The notes under the pieces: generated by a model
Told to the model about the DNA's origin: nothing
Database searches by the model: none
What the model saw: the letters and a program-made list of their open reading frames with translations, nothing else
DNA from: Brevipalpus yothersi
Taxonomy: Eukaryota > Arthropoda > Arachnida > Trombidiformes > Tenuipalpidae
Length of the DNA: 64,000 bases
Assembly: GCA_003956705.1 (NCBI GenBank)
Contig: QZCP01000013.1
Location: 124,001 to 188,000, forward strand
Reading direction: 5' to 3'
Program-made: the position numbers and the translations under genes
Shown here: positions 37,827 to 51,742 of the stretch, piece after piece
How the letters are laid out: the number at the start of each line of letters is the position of its first letter
Position numbering within the stretch: the stretch's first letter is position 1

Positions 37827-40428
37827 TGGAAACAAATGGAAGGAGGATGCGGTTTGTAATTAGCCAACCTGGATGGCAACTTTGGATGGGTTTCTCTCTG
37901 AAGAGATGTTCACTCAAGAAAGAGAGAGGTAAAGGTAGAGGTAGAGAGAGAGATGGCTGTTTTGCCAAAGACTCTTCTCTTGGATAGTTTTCCTCTCTTG
38001 GACGGCTTTTTTCTTCACTCGATCAATTTTAATTATCAAAGGCAAGCCATCGAAAGAGAAAGATGGAGAGAGAGGAAAAGAATATCCACAGCCCGAGTGG
38101 CCAAACTAGTTACAAACTTTTAATTACATAATTGAGGGTTATTGTTCCAAGCGATATGAATTTCATGCATTTCATCGGATTGCCTTTTTACTGGGCTATC
38201 TTCTTTCTACCTTTATATGTATACATATCACAAGAATCGTATCGATTTCAGTCTATCATCATGAATATCCTCTTGTTATAGCCTGAAATTATCCGTTATC
38301 ATTCACTTCCATCACCCGAGACCAGATCAATCAGTTGAGGCCCCTGCCACTTGGCCACATGAAATAGATGGAGAGAGAGAGGAGAAGAGATTGGAAACTA
38401 TCTATAGTTCCAACATGAAACGGCTATTTGATCAACAATTCATACTCTTTCCTTCTTCTCCTCACTATAAGAGGCTGAGTGAGTAAATAAAGGGTTAAGA
38501 AAGGAATAAAGAGAGAGAGAGAGACGATATAACATCATGTGTATACACACGTATATTGAGCGAAAGTGAAGATTGACCTTTTGGTGGACAGAGCCATGAA
38601 TGTTTGAACATATATTGTCAGCATCAGTCATCTGGAGGAAAAGAGATGAGAGAGAGAGAGGAGTGAAAGGGTAAAATGAATGATGGCCAATGATGATCCA
38701 AGAAGGGTGAATATGAGGCCTCAGCAATTTAATTTGATTGCAAAATAAAATCAGCTCTTTGCTCAACTTGCTAAGCAAACGGAGCGATGGATGCGAACGC
38801 CTCCAACGATATTCTAACAACATTTGCCAATGTATTCTCTGCTAATAACTTGCATTCAATTTGCCTAAACTGCTGCCTCTGCCTTCTCTCAAGCCCCTAA
38901 TCATGATCTGATTAACTAATCAAATTGTGAGTTCCTCTCTTTTGCTTTCTACCCACTATTATCATCATCATTCTGCTGAAAGGATATTTGCATGAAGTCT
39001 CATTCTTTTCCCTGGTCTTCTTAGTCTTATCGTTTCCAGGAAGCGACTTTCAATAATCTTTCCTCAAAGAGAGTGGACATAGGATCCTTAGTAAATGACC
39101 ACACACAAAAGTCACCAAGGACTTGGAAATAGCCGTTAAGATGGTCAAGAAAAGTAGAGGTAGAGGTAGAGGTAGAATGAGAGAGAAAAAGAAAGAGAAG
39201 CAATAAAATGGAAAGAATTCACACTCAATTGTCATCTTCTGAAAGATAATCGAAAGCCAGGTGAGGACAAGAAATCGAGTTCTAAGGCCGAAAATTCTTC
39301 GGCATCCCGTTCTCCCTTCCATTTCTCTTGTGTGTCCTGATATTGGAGGGACAATTGATAGGTGGCCAGTATGAGAGGTATGAGAGGCTTGAGTAGAGCC
39401 GATGGTTTCACTAATCAAGGAAGAAGAGAAGTAAGTGACTAACTAAGAAAGAAGAATAAGAATAAGAAGAAGGAGAAGAAGAAGAAGGAGAAGAAGAAGA
39501 AGATGCGGGACGGTAATGGAAACTATGGAAGAAAAGGACAAAGGGTTTGCAAAAAGGGAACTGGTTTGGTGAAGGAAGTGGAAAAATTTCAGCTAAAGAG
39601 AGAGAGAGAGAGAGAATAAGAGAGAGAAAATCGAAATGCTAGTGACTTGCTGGCGAGAAAGTGTAAAAAGCTATGGGAAGTGGTAAACAATTCCTGGAAA
39701 CAGGTAATTAGAGTTAAGAGTATTAAAAGGAGAAGGTAAAAGGGACAATGTTGGAAGTTGAAGAAGAAGAAAAAGAAGAAGAGGAGAGAGTTTTCGGCCG
39801 AGTCGAATCAGTGGGCTACTTTGGCCCACTTGGCCCGGTTTGCTTCTCTCTCTTTCTCTCTCTCTTTGATGAGGCCCAAACTCTGAAAAAAGTTTTTTGG
39901 AAGAGAGAGAGAAATGTTTTTGGAAATACTTTTTTGTTTCTCTAAGTAGCACAATGGCGCCAAGATGAGATGATCGTGAGTGGAATGAATTTTGCATGAG
40001 GACAACTCTCATGAGAGAGAATATTCATCATAATCTATACAAGTACATATACATGTATACTTCATCAACTGACCGATTGGTGACGGTCAAGCGCGAATTG
40101 ACGAGCACGACTGGACTATCCTTTTCCTCTACTTTGGAAGAGGCCAGATTAAGAGTGATGAAGAAAAAGGAAGATTGTTTCAATTTTTGACCATCGGATG
40201 CAGTGTGTGTATGTGCGGAAGATCAAGCGCCGCATCATTGGGATGCTGTTTGCTTGATTAGCCATTCTTTAATTAGTGTTTCTCTCTCTCTCTCTCTCTC
40301 ACTCCATCGAGGCGCTGGACTTGATGGGATGAAGAATTGAAACTTTTCATTTGATTTCTTGCCGAGATTGCAAAGTTCCATCATCAATAACAAGCATGCG
40401 GGTCCAAAAAGCTGGAGCATCATCAGTT

Positions 40429-40499
<71 letters not shown>

Positions 40500-41242
40500 T
40501 GAATGGTATCGTTTTCCACTTCTCAATTCATGCTATTTCTGGAGGGTCAAGCCCCCGGGGATAAGAGTTTATAAGATTCACTTGATCACGAAAAGAGTTC
40601 AATGAGGCAATCTATCGGGTTTCAAATTGTGCATGATATCGATTCATTTGGCCACTTTACTGTGAAAAATGTATGCATTTTCCATCAAATTGTGAACGTA
40701 TCGACTGACTAACAAGAGATGGGAGAGAAAGGAGAGGAGAGGAGGATGCTGAGAAGAAGGGATGTTGGCAAAATTTCTGGGCCCAGTGTCACTGGTGAGC
40801 AATATCACTAGAATCGCATCACATCGCAACACTTGATCATCACCAATTGCCCAGCGGCTTTATGCTCATGGCCATCTTAGGGCCTGGGCAGCACGCGAAG
40901 CATGCTGATCAGCTCGTTGGTCAGAATTTTTAATGAATGGAATGGCAGAGCTCTCGAATGATGAACACACATTGATCGATTTAAGTTACTTTAAGCTTCG
41001 TGTAACGGAATTTTGAGAAGCTCCGATTTGAGGTCTCTCTCTCTCGCTCCTTCTCGGATTTTCTGATTTTGGGAGCAAAAGAGTGGCAACTTTCAAATAG
41101 TTGCATTGATAAATTTTCTATTCAACCTCTTAATCTTACCGGTCGTTTGCCGAGGTGAATGAAGGAGAGAGAGAGAGATCCCCTCCAAGCTGAAAGGGAA
41201 TTAAGGTTCGTCAGTGATGGCCCAGTTCCAGTGTCCCGTGCT

Positions 41243-41294
<52 letters not shown>

Positions 41295-41852
41295 NNNNNN
41301 NNNNNNNNNNNNNNNNNNNNNNNNNNNNNNNNNNNNNNNNNNNNNNNNNNNNNNNNNNNNNNNNNNNNNNNNNNNNNNNNNNNNNNNNNNNNNNNNNNNN
41401 NNNNNNNNNNNNNNNNNNNNNNNNNNNNNNNNNNNNNNNNNNNNNNNNNNNNNNNNNNNNNNNNNNNNNNNNNNNNNNNNNNNNNNNNNNNNNNNNNNNN
41501 NNNNNNNNNNNNNNNNNNNNNNNNNNNNNNNNNNNNNNNNNNNNNNNNNNNNNNNNNNNNNNNNNNNNNNNNNNNNNNNNNNNNNNNNNNNNNNNNNNNN
41601 NNNNNNNNNNNNNNNNNNNNNNNNNNNNNNNNNNNNNNNNNNNNNNNNNNNNNNNNNNNNNNNNNNNNNNNNNNNNNNNNNNNNNNNNNNNNNNNNNNNN
41701 NNNNNNNNNNNNNNNNNNNNNNNNNNNNNNNNNNNNNNNNNNNNNNNNNNNNNNNNNNNNNNNNNNNNNNNNNNNNNNNNNNNNNNNNNNNNNNNNNNNN
41801 NNNNNNNNNNNNNNNNNNNNNNNNNNNNNNNNNNNNNNNNNNNNNNNNNNNN

Positions 41853-41896
<44 letters not shown>

Positions 41897-42351
41897 CTAC
41901 ATCAAATCGATGAGCAGCGAGAGTCATCCTCTTTTTTTCAGTCACCGATTTTGCTTATACAACCATCATCATATATATATATATATACAGCTCGCCAAGT
42001 GGACCTAAAGTTTAGCTTCTCCAGGATGAGGAGAAAGAAGCCGAGAGAATCCGTCAGATAAACGTCCAAAAAGCAATCAAATCAAGACTCATCAGATGAG
42101 ACTGATGCATCTCATGCTTCATTTGCTTGATAACTCATCAGATCACATAAAGTCAGTGCATCCGTTTCCATTCACTCGGAACATGGTAGTCATTAAAGGA
42201 AGCGGTTTTCTCTCTCTTCCTCTCTTATTCCTGATTGTCGTCCGAACGTCGTTTTCCTCGATATTCTGCTTCATCCTGTAACATTCACCTTGAAATGCTG
42301 GACAATTCAGATGCATAATTCAATTGATGATACAACATTGATACCTGAATG

Positions 42352-42401
<50 letters not shown>

Positions 42402-42976
42402 GATTCCTTTTTTCTCCTTCCATCAGTGAAGCCTCTGCCACAATCGTTTACTTGGGTCACGATTGGCTTGGCCAAACTCGTTCCCACAACAGATACCATC
42501 GGTCGTTTTTTTATGGTCCCTCTGATAGCTTATCACGACGAATTCGGGACTAATGGGACAATTTTGGGAGCAGCAAGTATTTTCCATTTTTCGACTTCCC
42601 AAAGACCCCACAACTGTGGGTCAAAATAAACGGGAGCTTCCCTGAGAATGATACTACTGGTCTACAATTCAGCTAGCTCAACTTACTGGGTGCACAAGTG
42701 TTCGGCAAAAGAAGGAGAAGAAAAATTCCTGGAATCGCGAATCAATGCCAAAATCAGTTCGTCTAGAAGTCAATTTCTTTTTTTCTTCTTGGCTGCACCG
42801 TTGAAGCGAAAAATTGATCTAATTGACAAGTGGTCTCATCCCGAATCCACTAGCCAGGCCGGATCGATAGAGGTGACTCGATACCTGGGTTAAAAATCAT
42901 TCTAATCAGTCATCAGTGTCAGCAGTTCAATGGACTCAGGTGAAATAGCATGAGAAACCAAACGGTAGCAGAAAAA

Positions 42977-43057
<81 letters not shown>

Positions 43058-44873
43058 ATCGCAGTTGATCAGAGGCAAAGAGAAGGAGAAAGAGAGAGAG
43101 AGAAGAGGATAAGATTCAATTTCATCCATCATTTTCGGCCCAATCGAATGTGAGTGGCTATCTGACGTCTTGGCCATGGTAATGGGAATGCTAATCAAGC
43201 CCAACCCATGCTTTTCGCTCTCTCTCTCTCTCCCTCTTCTGCTCATTTTATCAGCCTTCGAATCCATTTCCAGTGACCTCGCTTATGTCCTGGGAAAACG
43301 GAACTATCAATCCGCTTGACCACCCAGTGACGATGGACACCTGATCATATCATGTCTGCAATGGTGTTGGAGCATGCAGATTGGCTAATTTGAATATATA
43401 CATTTCTGTCTTTATCAACCTTTTTTCATTCCATTATCATTAAGCAAGATGAGCTTCTTTTTGCTCTCTATTTTCATGTTTTTCAATGAGAGATGTTCTC
43501 CTTCTTTTTCTTGTGCAACTCTACAGGGTATGATGAGCGTAGACTTAATGTTCAAATAGATTTACCTGAAACAATCATGAGCAAAAAGAGTGTACATTTA
43601 TGAGATGATGATTGAGTAAATCATGTGAACGCAAATTCTAGAACTCAAAAGAACGAGAAGAGAGAGAGATAGCAAAAAGAAAGAGAAAAGCAGATAGGAA
43701 TAGAGAGAAAGAGAAATGACTAGAAATGCGGAAAAGAAAATGAGAATAGGCTGTGAACATGGTGATAGAGAGAAGGAAATAGAAGGCTTGGTAATATGAT
43801 GAATTGCATTGTGATGATGAGCATGATGTAATAAAGAGTGTAGATGTGAGCAGCATATAATGCATATATGATGAGATTTTTGTTGAGGAAAAAGGAATAC
43901 GTAAGAATGAATAAAAAAGCTATCTTTTCTCTCTTTCTCTCTCTTGTTCCATGAATGAATGAATGAGTTATTGTACGATTTTGAAGTGAGTTACACCGAT
44001 GAGTGAATACTTTCTTATTCTTGTATACATTTTTCCAATGATATTATGCCCATGAACACATACATATGAACACATTCACAAAATATTGTATCTTTTCGTA
44101 AAAACGGCCTGAAATCGTGATGACGGCCTCCACTATGATTCTTCTTAGGGCAAAAAATTGCATTACCGATCGATTTCTATGCCCGTCCATCAAGCATAAT
44201 AAGCTTTACAAGTATCATTAGCTCAAAATTCTCTTCATCATCTTCTTTTCTCTCTCTCTCTTTCTCTCTCTGCCTCCCAGAGAGCCTCTCTCTTTTATCA
44301 CTCCTCTCGTGGGCCAATAAGAGAGAAAGAGAGAGTGAGAGAGATGATAAGAGGAGAGTTTCTTTCTCTCTCTCTCTTTCTTCAGCAACTCTCTTCTTTT
44401 TTCATTGTACTTTTCTCTCTTTCTCTCTCCCTCTTTCAAATACATTGATATTTAGTATGGATGCTCTTTGCCATTCTCTCACCTTTAAAAGATGAGCAAA
44501 AGAGAAAGAGAGAAGCTTGTCCTCTTTACCAGATTATCTTTCTCGATTTCCTTTCAATCATTTTTTCTGCAACAGATTAAGTAAACCATTTTTATATTTG
44601 ATCTCTTCTCCTATTCCCTCTTACACACATATACTTTATATGTGCCTTTTCAGTAGCTCAGAGGGCCACCAGCATCTTCAGTTCCGTTTCTATTCAATAT
44701 AACATACATTCTTCTCCACATCCATCTCTCTTCACTCTGTAACCATGATATGGCAATGATGATCAGCACGTCCATTATCCTGTCTTCATCCAACTGATCT
44801 GGGTTGATGTCTACACACGACCAGATGGAAAGAGAGAGGAACTTACTACTACTATCAGCCTCTCACTCTTCAG

Positions 44874-44939
<66 letters not shown>

Positions 44940-45676
44940 GCAGCCTTGATCACCGCTAATCGCCCTATTTTCAGCTTTGATGATGCCATTTCCAATCAAA
45001 GTGAACCAAATTCCAGTTACGTCTATTTTGGTTAATTCTCCAGTAAACCACCATCACTTCGGCAGAAAAAAAGGGCAATAGCCAGCAGTTGTTGTCCTGA
45101 ATTGCGACCAGATTTATGTGTATGTGTGTGTATGTAACCTTTGATGATGAAAATATAAAATATTTGATACATGTTCCACTATATAGTATGATATTCCAGG
45201 AAATATCGATAGAAAGGTTGAATGAACACACATACACACACTCACTACGTTCATGGTATGGTGCGTGTGCGAATGAGTTGTCATAAAATAAATTGCCAAA
45301 AAATGTCGTCCCTCCCACAGAGTGTCCACTGTCCCCTTCTATACCTTGTTCCTATCTCACTCTCTTGTTGACTTTACTCTACAAGAGGGCGAAAAAGAAT
45401 GCCTTTCGGCAATATATATACACCGGCCTTTTAGCTGCCGGGGCCGGCTTTCGCTAGTGGCCTGAGAAAATAGTGAAAAAAGGAGACAAGAATGGACAGT
45501 AGCAGCAGCAAATAGATTTTCAATACAATCTCTATCTCTCTCTCTCTCTTCCCGATTATACCAAATACTTAGCAAAAGTATTATACATTGTCCATTGGTC
45601 AAGAGTGATGAATCGCCTGTTCTCAGTTTGTGTAAGTAAAGGGGTGAAAAAAAGCCCACTGTTCAGTGGACTTTGA

Positions 45677-45717
<41 letters not shown>

Positions 45718-47276
45718 ATGACATGTGACAAATATGTGGCCAATTCAACTGGATAGATGGACAAACGAACGTATATGTATTGCTACCGAGCGATGACATC
45801 TTCTTTCTTTCTCTGGACTCAAGTGAATCAATGGGTTCGAGTGATGAAGTGTACCAGGCCATAGGGGAATGAGAGGAACACGTGCGATAAGCAAAAGATA
45901 GAGAGCGAAAAGTGGCCACAATAGTATACAGGGGCCCTAGAGTGGGCTACAAGGCTCTTAAGAATGATCCTCAATCGGCACGATGAACCAGTCGAGTGGG
46001 CCAAAATTCACGATTGTGTGGGCAGTAGCGTACACACCAAGTGCGAGAGAGAGGTCTCATGTTCCCGCACTTTTTTTTCGGCACATTCACATTCACACAC
46101 AGCACGCGCTAAATGAATCGGACACACTGCCGGTGGCAAAACAGAAAGGGACAAGATGAATGGCTAAGTTGAACATTTCAAAAGTGGTCATCATTGCTTA
46201 ATCAATGACCATCATCACTCGGTAAGCTATCCAACCAGTCAAAATTGCCCGGTGGACAGCGTGCCTGGGGGCGGTTGTGTAAACACAACGGGATGAACAA
46301 CTCAAGATGCTGGAGAGAGAGAGAGAGAGAGAGAGAGAAAGATGCGGCTTGTCCAATCGATTAAAATTCTCTCAGCCTTGCCGTACATTCAATGATAATC
46401 TTTGCCTTGACCATTATCAAGCTTCTAGGTACTGGAAAACTCGATGTACGATAAAAGGACATCAGTTTTGCATTGCAAGGTCCGGAAAACGGAATCAAAT
46501 TTTTTCCTCCATCAAATAAGATTGTCAAGAATATTTTGCCTACCTTGAGATAAAGACAAGAACAAGACGAAGGACATGCCACAAGAGTGTTCAGTTGTCC
46601 ATCATTTGTGTGTGTTTTCATTCATGAGAAGGAGAGAGATAGCAAAATATTCAATTTTCACGGGCAAACACAGACTGATTTGGAATCAGATTGCTTTATG
46701 AACATGTATGTAATGTGTATTCGGATGAATGCTTAGCCTGTATACATAAGTGATTGTCATCGAAGCGTGTCAGCACGCATCAATGAAGGAGGCTGGTAGC
46801 AAAAGAAGGAGAAGAAGAAGAAGAGGAGGAGGAGGAGGAGGAGGAGAGGGAGGATGGGGAGGAGGATGCACATGGATGCGTGTGTGTTTATACGCTATTC
46901 ATACTGACCAAGTGAGCATGATGATGACAAGATAATTAAAAGTTGACTGGAAATTGAATCAAAGCATCATGTCTATCATCATCCCAACTGACCATCCATG
47001 AAGCATATACTGTCCAATCGATTTGTTTTCAACTAGCAACTAAATTTCAAGAAAAAGAAAACTGTCCTATCCCAGAAAATCTTCTCCCTAAGTATTTTGA
47101 AACTTTTTGTTCCAGTTTTTCAGGGAGAAAAAAATCATTTTTCCTTCTCTAAACTCATCCAGAGACTGTGAAGAGTGGAATCCGAGAAAATCTTTTTCTA
47201 CTCAAAAATGAGAGGCCGTTTTAATCGTGTTGAAGATTTTCGCGTGTCCACTTGCCATTTGACCACTACTCTTTCG

Positions 47277-47343
<67 letters not shown>

Positions 47344-47410
47344 ACAGAGGCCATAGCAAAACGAACCAACGAAAGAGACAGAGTCGTTAAGAAGGGCCGC
47401 TCATGAGTGA

Positions 47411-47442
<32 letters not shown>

Positions 47443-48341
47443 CGGATTAAGACCAAAAACCATAGAGAAAGAGAGAGCTCTCAACGGTGTCCATGAGAGG
47501 TTGAGAAGGTCACTTGAGATGGGGTTAAGAGATGGGCCAGCATGATTCTCATGGACAAGGGTTCAGGTTGAACACAGAAATAGAAGATTTATGGGCATTC
47601 AGAGAGTAACCAATTCCAAGAAATGCCAAATGAGCTCATCAGCACACACATACACACACACACAGGTCAATGAGGACATTTTTCTTAGTCCATGTGAGTG
47701 TGTGTATGTGTGTGTGTGTAGTCAAGCCAATTTTGGTGGATGATAGACATCACATAGCAACACCATCATCGAGATGGCTAAAATTGGAGTTGAAAAATTC
47801 ACTGATCTAGAAAAAATGGATGAACTGTGTCCATATCGAATTTTCCTCTCTTATTCAGTTATTTGATTATAGGAAGCGAATAACCTTAGCGATTCTCGAA
47901 CTGATGGTTAACACACAGAACGAGATAGTCTGAAATGGTAGAGGTTAAGCATGAGATAGCAGCCAATCGAATTGAGATCAAATGGAGTGAAAATTGATGG
48001 CAAACTGTGTTTTAATTAAAAAAAGAATCTTTTTCTCTCTCTCTCCTTCTTACACATATTGACACCCACTCACATTCACGCACATACAGACATACATGTA
48101 TATTTTTTATGAAGCGAATCATTTAAAGATTGATTGCTTACAAACAAGATACAAGAATTGCTACAAGTATCAGACTTCCAATCATAGCAGTAATCCGACA
48201 TAATGAAGCGAAAAGAAAAAATAAAGGAATCATGTTTATGCCTCAAATGCCGAAGCTCATCAAGGTGGCTGAGCTGATGGGATGATTCTCTCTCTCTTTC
48301 TCTTAGCAGTTAGTAGTAAGCTTGAATTGCATGAACTTGGA

Positions 48342-48410
<69 letters not shown>

Positions 48411-49167
48411 TTCCACATTCAATGGAAAACCTGCGACATTCATCAACGCAATGAGGAAGTTGCAATTTGTGTTTCTAAACGTTCTCAATCCATTTTTTTT
48501 CAAGTTTTTCTCAGGAATTTGCTTAACGAGTGAGAGAGAAGCAAGAAGCACGAATCAAGAAAGACCACCAATTCGCACAATTTTGTCAAAACTTGTAATC
48601 AACACTGATTCGATTCCTATTCTTATCATCACGATGATAGCACATTCTTGGCCAAAAAAGATAACTAATTATTACTGATTGATTGGAATATCTTCCATTC
48701 TCAAAGCCACCCAAGTAAGAGGCTACGTACATATTGGCTTATTTAGCAGTGTTTACGCAATCTACATGAACTGGTTGATAGACAAACTTTTCATGCATCT
48801 TCTAGATATTATCTGAATCTCTCTTTCTCCTTCGATTGATGCTGGATAAAATCTTCTCTCATTCTAATCATCTCAGAGTCTCAAATATCACATTCTGAGC
48901 TTTTTCTTCACATTTCACCATCCACATGAATCTTATCGAAATCAATTGAAAAGCATCATATAGCAGACCGAATGAGGATCGAAAAGCTCAGAACAGCTCT
49001 TCTCTTCTCTCTGTTAAATTCTTAGCAAATTTTTTTACTCATTTAAAATTCGTCTCGCGTTCTGACCAACAATTGGTTAATAAAAATCAGATTTCTAAGA
49101 TTTCACCTCAATTGAATGAGCTGTTGAGAGAGAGGGGGGGATAGATCAGACTGGATTTTTGAGGATT

Positions 49168-49222
<55 letters not shown>

Positions 49223-51706
49223 GGATGCTGATCTTCCAAGAAAATTCTCTCCCTCTCTCTCAAATCAACCCTAAGCAGTTCAAGAGAGAGAAAGAGAAAA
49301 CAGATTAGGAAGGTTAATCTTGCCATTTAATGGCCAGCTTACTCGGTTCAGCTTCTTGATAAGCCTCTTCTCTAAATCTGACAGCTTCTCAGCTCTTCAT
49401 AAAACTGGTCAATTTTTATACCTTCACCACAATCTCTTTTAACCTCAATTCAAGATATGATTATTTCTACTGAGGATGGATATCAATTTCAAGCCGTTTT
49501 ATTCGTTTGTTTTGTGTGTGTGTGTGTGTGTGTGTGTTTCAGAACAAATTGAGCAATAACATGTGTATGATGTTGTTTCGGGATGAAAGATGAAGATAGA
49601 AGAATACATCAGATCAGTTCTTATAGGTAGGGTTGGCCAACAATAGTATGGCAAAAATTTCCTTTCCTTGCCTCTTTCTTTCAGCCAAAACGGTAAGAAG
49701 AGTATTTTCAAAGCAATAATAGATGAAGAATAATCGGAGATGAATAAGTGAAAGACAACTCGTTTTCCCATTTTATACAACTCAATTGGCAAGCCTTTGC
49801 TTGATATTAATTTAACTTTCCTCTTTCCATCATGATGGTTATATGGAGCTGAATGATGATTGAAATTGTGTATCAGATTTTTAATTTAAAAGTAACAAGT
49901 TGTAAAGCTGGTGGTGTTGAATTCAGAAAAGAAAGAGAGAGAGAGAGAGAGAAACAATCCAATGAAGTGGATAATTGGTATTAGAATGGAAGAAGGGCCT
50001 ATGCAAATCATGAATATGATCAGGAAACTGTATTGCCGGAGTTTCACATTTTGGCAATTATTGAGTGGCAAAATTAAAAGCCTCTCAGACATTGAAAAGC
50101 TAATCTTGCCATCCTCTTGATGAGAGAATAGTATGATGATGGCTTGGTTAATGAAGATACTCAAATTATGCATGCAACAAAAGTGAAAGAGAGAGAGAGA
50201 GAGAGAGAGAAAAGAAATGCTAAAAAATAAAAGTCACCGAAACAGAATACACACTCTCACGCAATGTTGATGAAGATGCAGAGATGAGGAGGAGAGTAAA
50301 AGAAAGAGAAAGAGAAAGAGAGTGGGAGGCTTGCATGCGATGAAATTTAAATTGAATCCGCAGATTGAAGGCTCTGATGGAGAGAGGAGGAAGATGTGTG
50401 TATGTGTGTGCATGTGGGTTCTATTAGAAGAGAGGAGGCAAAATAAAATGTGTAGAAAATGATCTGCACGACATACACACACACATTGGAAAGTGTGAAA
50501 ATAGACTTTCCATTTCACAGTGATAATATATACTTCATATGAGAGCCCACAAAGCATCGGAAACGGAAACCAGTCGCAGGGATGCTTTTGATGGACTGGA
50601 TGCCGTATGACTGAGAAATATTCCACTCCCCCAAAAAGTGAGCATATTTTTCCATGCTATTCAGTCGAATGACTCGGGCACTCGGGCACAATCAGACCAA
50701 CGAATCTTTTGGACACTCTTGGATTCCCGAAAAAAAAACGCAAGCCAAAGCGAAAAAGAGAATACTATGCTGATTATATCGAACTCACACTAATGGGTAG
50801 TAGTGGTAGTTGTAGCTCTACAATGTGGGTTATAAAGAGGAGTAAAAAGTTCTCTCTTTCTCTTGCTCTATTATACGGAAATGGCTCTGTTAAACGGAAG
50901 CTTTTCGCGCCTCTTTTTCTTCGCACGTTTTTTCTCTCTTTCTTTTCTTCTCTTTTCTCGGCTACTGGCTGCTCAAACAGAACATAATATTGGCTCATTT
51001 TTCTCAGATGAGATGTGATATGGCTTGTGCTGTTGCCCACAAAATTATTTCATGAAGGAACCTCTCTCTCTCTCTCTCATCTCTCTCAACAATCGTAATG
51101 GAAAGTGTTTATAGTAAAAGTTTTCGCTCTCTTTCTCTTTATATATTACTGAAAGTGAGAGTATTCATGGTGTTTTGATAAGATAGAGAAAGAATAGGAA
51201 GAGAGAGAGAGAAAAAAATGGAGCTTGCTGGGCAAATACAAGCATTCAAGCTCCAAAAAATATGAGCTACATCTCTGGTGACATGAAAGTAATAATACGA
51301 TCTTGAGATTAGAAGCGAATTATTAGTGGGCGAGCATGCTTCAGTAAATTGAACATCGATGAAGATGGTGATGCTAGCGATTGATCAGAAGGGAAAAAGA
51401 GAAAAGAAAAATGATGAAAAAAGCTGCTCGCTCATCTTTTCTCCGATGAGACTGTGAAATGATGCCATAGACAACATACACACATATTTCTATCAATGCT
51501 TGTCGATAGAATCGAACAGAAGGAATCAAAAACAAAAAAATGCGAGAGAAACTTTTAGCCTGAAGATAGGATTTGGAGAGCCTTTCCCTTCTCTCTCTCT
51601 CTCATGGAAGAACATTTCAATTTTCCGTTCAATCCAAGTTCCAAATTGTGTTCACTGGGGAGACTTAGAATCAGAGAATAGAGAAGGAGGCTTGACGCAC
51701 CCATAG

Positions 51707-51742
<36 letters not shown>

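Larger units (their letters stand above)
33291..41243 (-). other. AP-2 intron 1, promoter-distal third
   Basis: 8 kb with at least ten long GA or TC arrays and mixed GAA, TTC and GAT triplet tracts (33400-33470, 34037-34062, 34755-34782). Open frames such as 37164-37859 run through arrays and are not supported as genes. Expected to carry AP-2 regulatory elements if the distal exon 1 is right. Confidence 0.55.
41895..51000 (-). other. AP-2 intron 1, middle third
   Basis: Between the gapped GA array and about 51 kb. Contains long CT or GA arrays, a GGA-rich run near 46814-46864 and a (GT)n at 49513-49537. GC-rich spots stand out at 45421-45470 and 46245-46275. No exon recognised. Confidence 0.5.

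Noticed and set aside
37164..37859. 231-codon plus-strand open frame
   Set aside because: It is long only because it runs through AG and TC arrays (poly Arg-Glu and Ser-Leu) that cannot contain stops. The middle part has no known motif and no convincing splice or start context.
42423..42629. Overlapping plus and minus frames of 62-67 codons without repeats
   Set aside because: Neither has a known motif or good splice context, and both strands are open over the same DNA, as expected by chance.
40551..46272. AP-2-like sites in the AP-2 intron (GCCCCCGGGG at 40551-40560 and GCCTGGGGGC at 46263-46272), possible autoregulation
   Set aside because: Six fixed bases in 28 kb give about one match by chance, so these two do not support a claim.
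46544..46621. Possible further AP-2 first exon (MKTHTNDGQL..., donor AAG|GTAGGC in phase 0)
   Set aside because: The phase fits, but one in three would by chance. The donor is modest and the peptide does not resemble known AP-2 N-termini.
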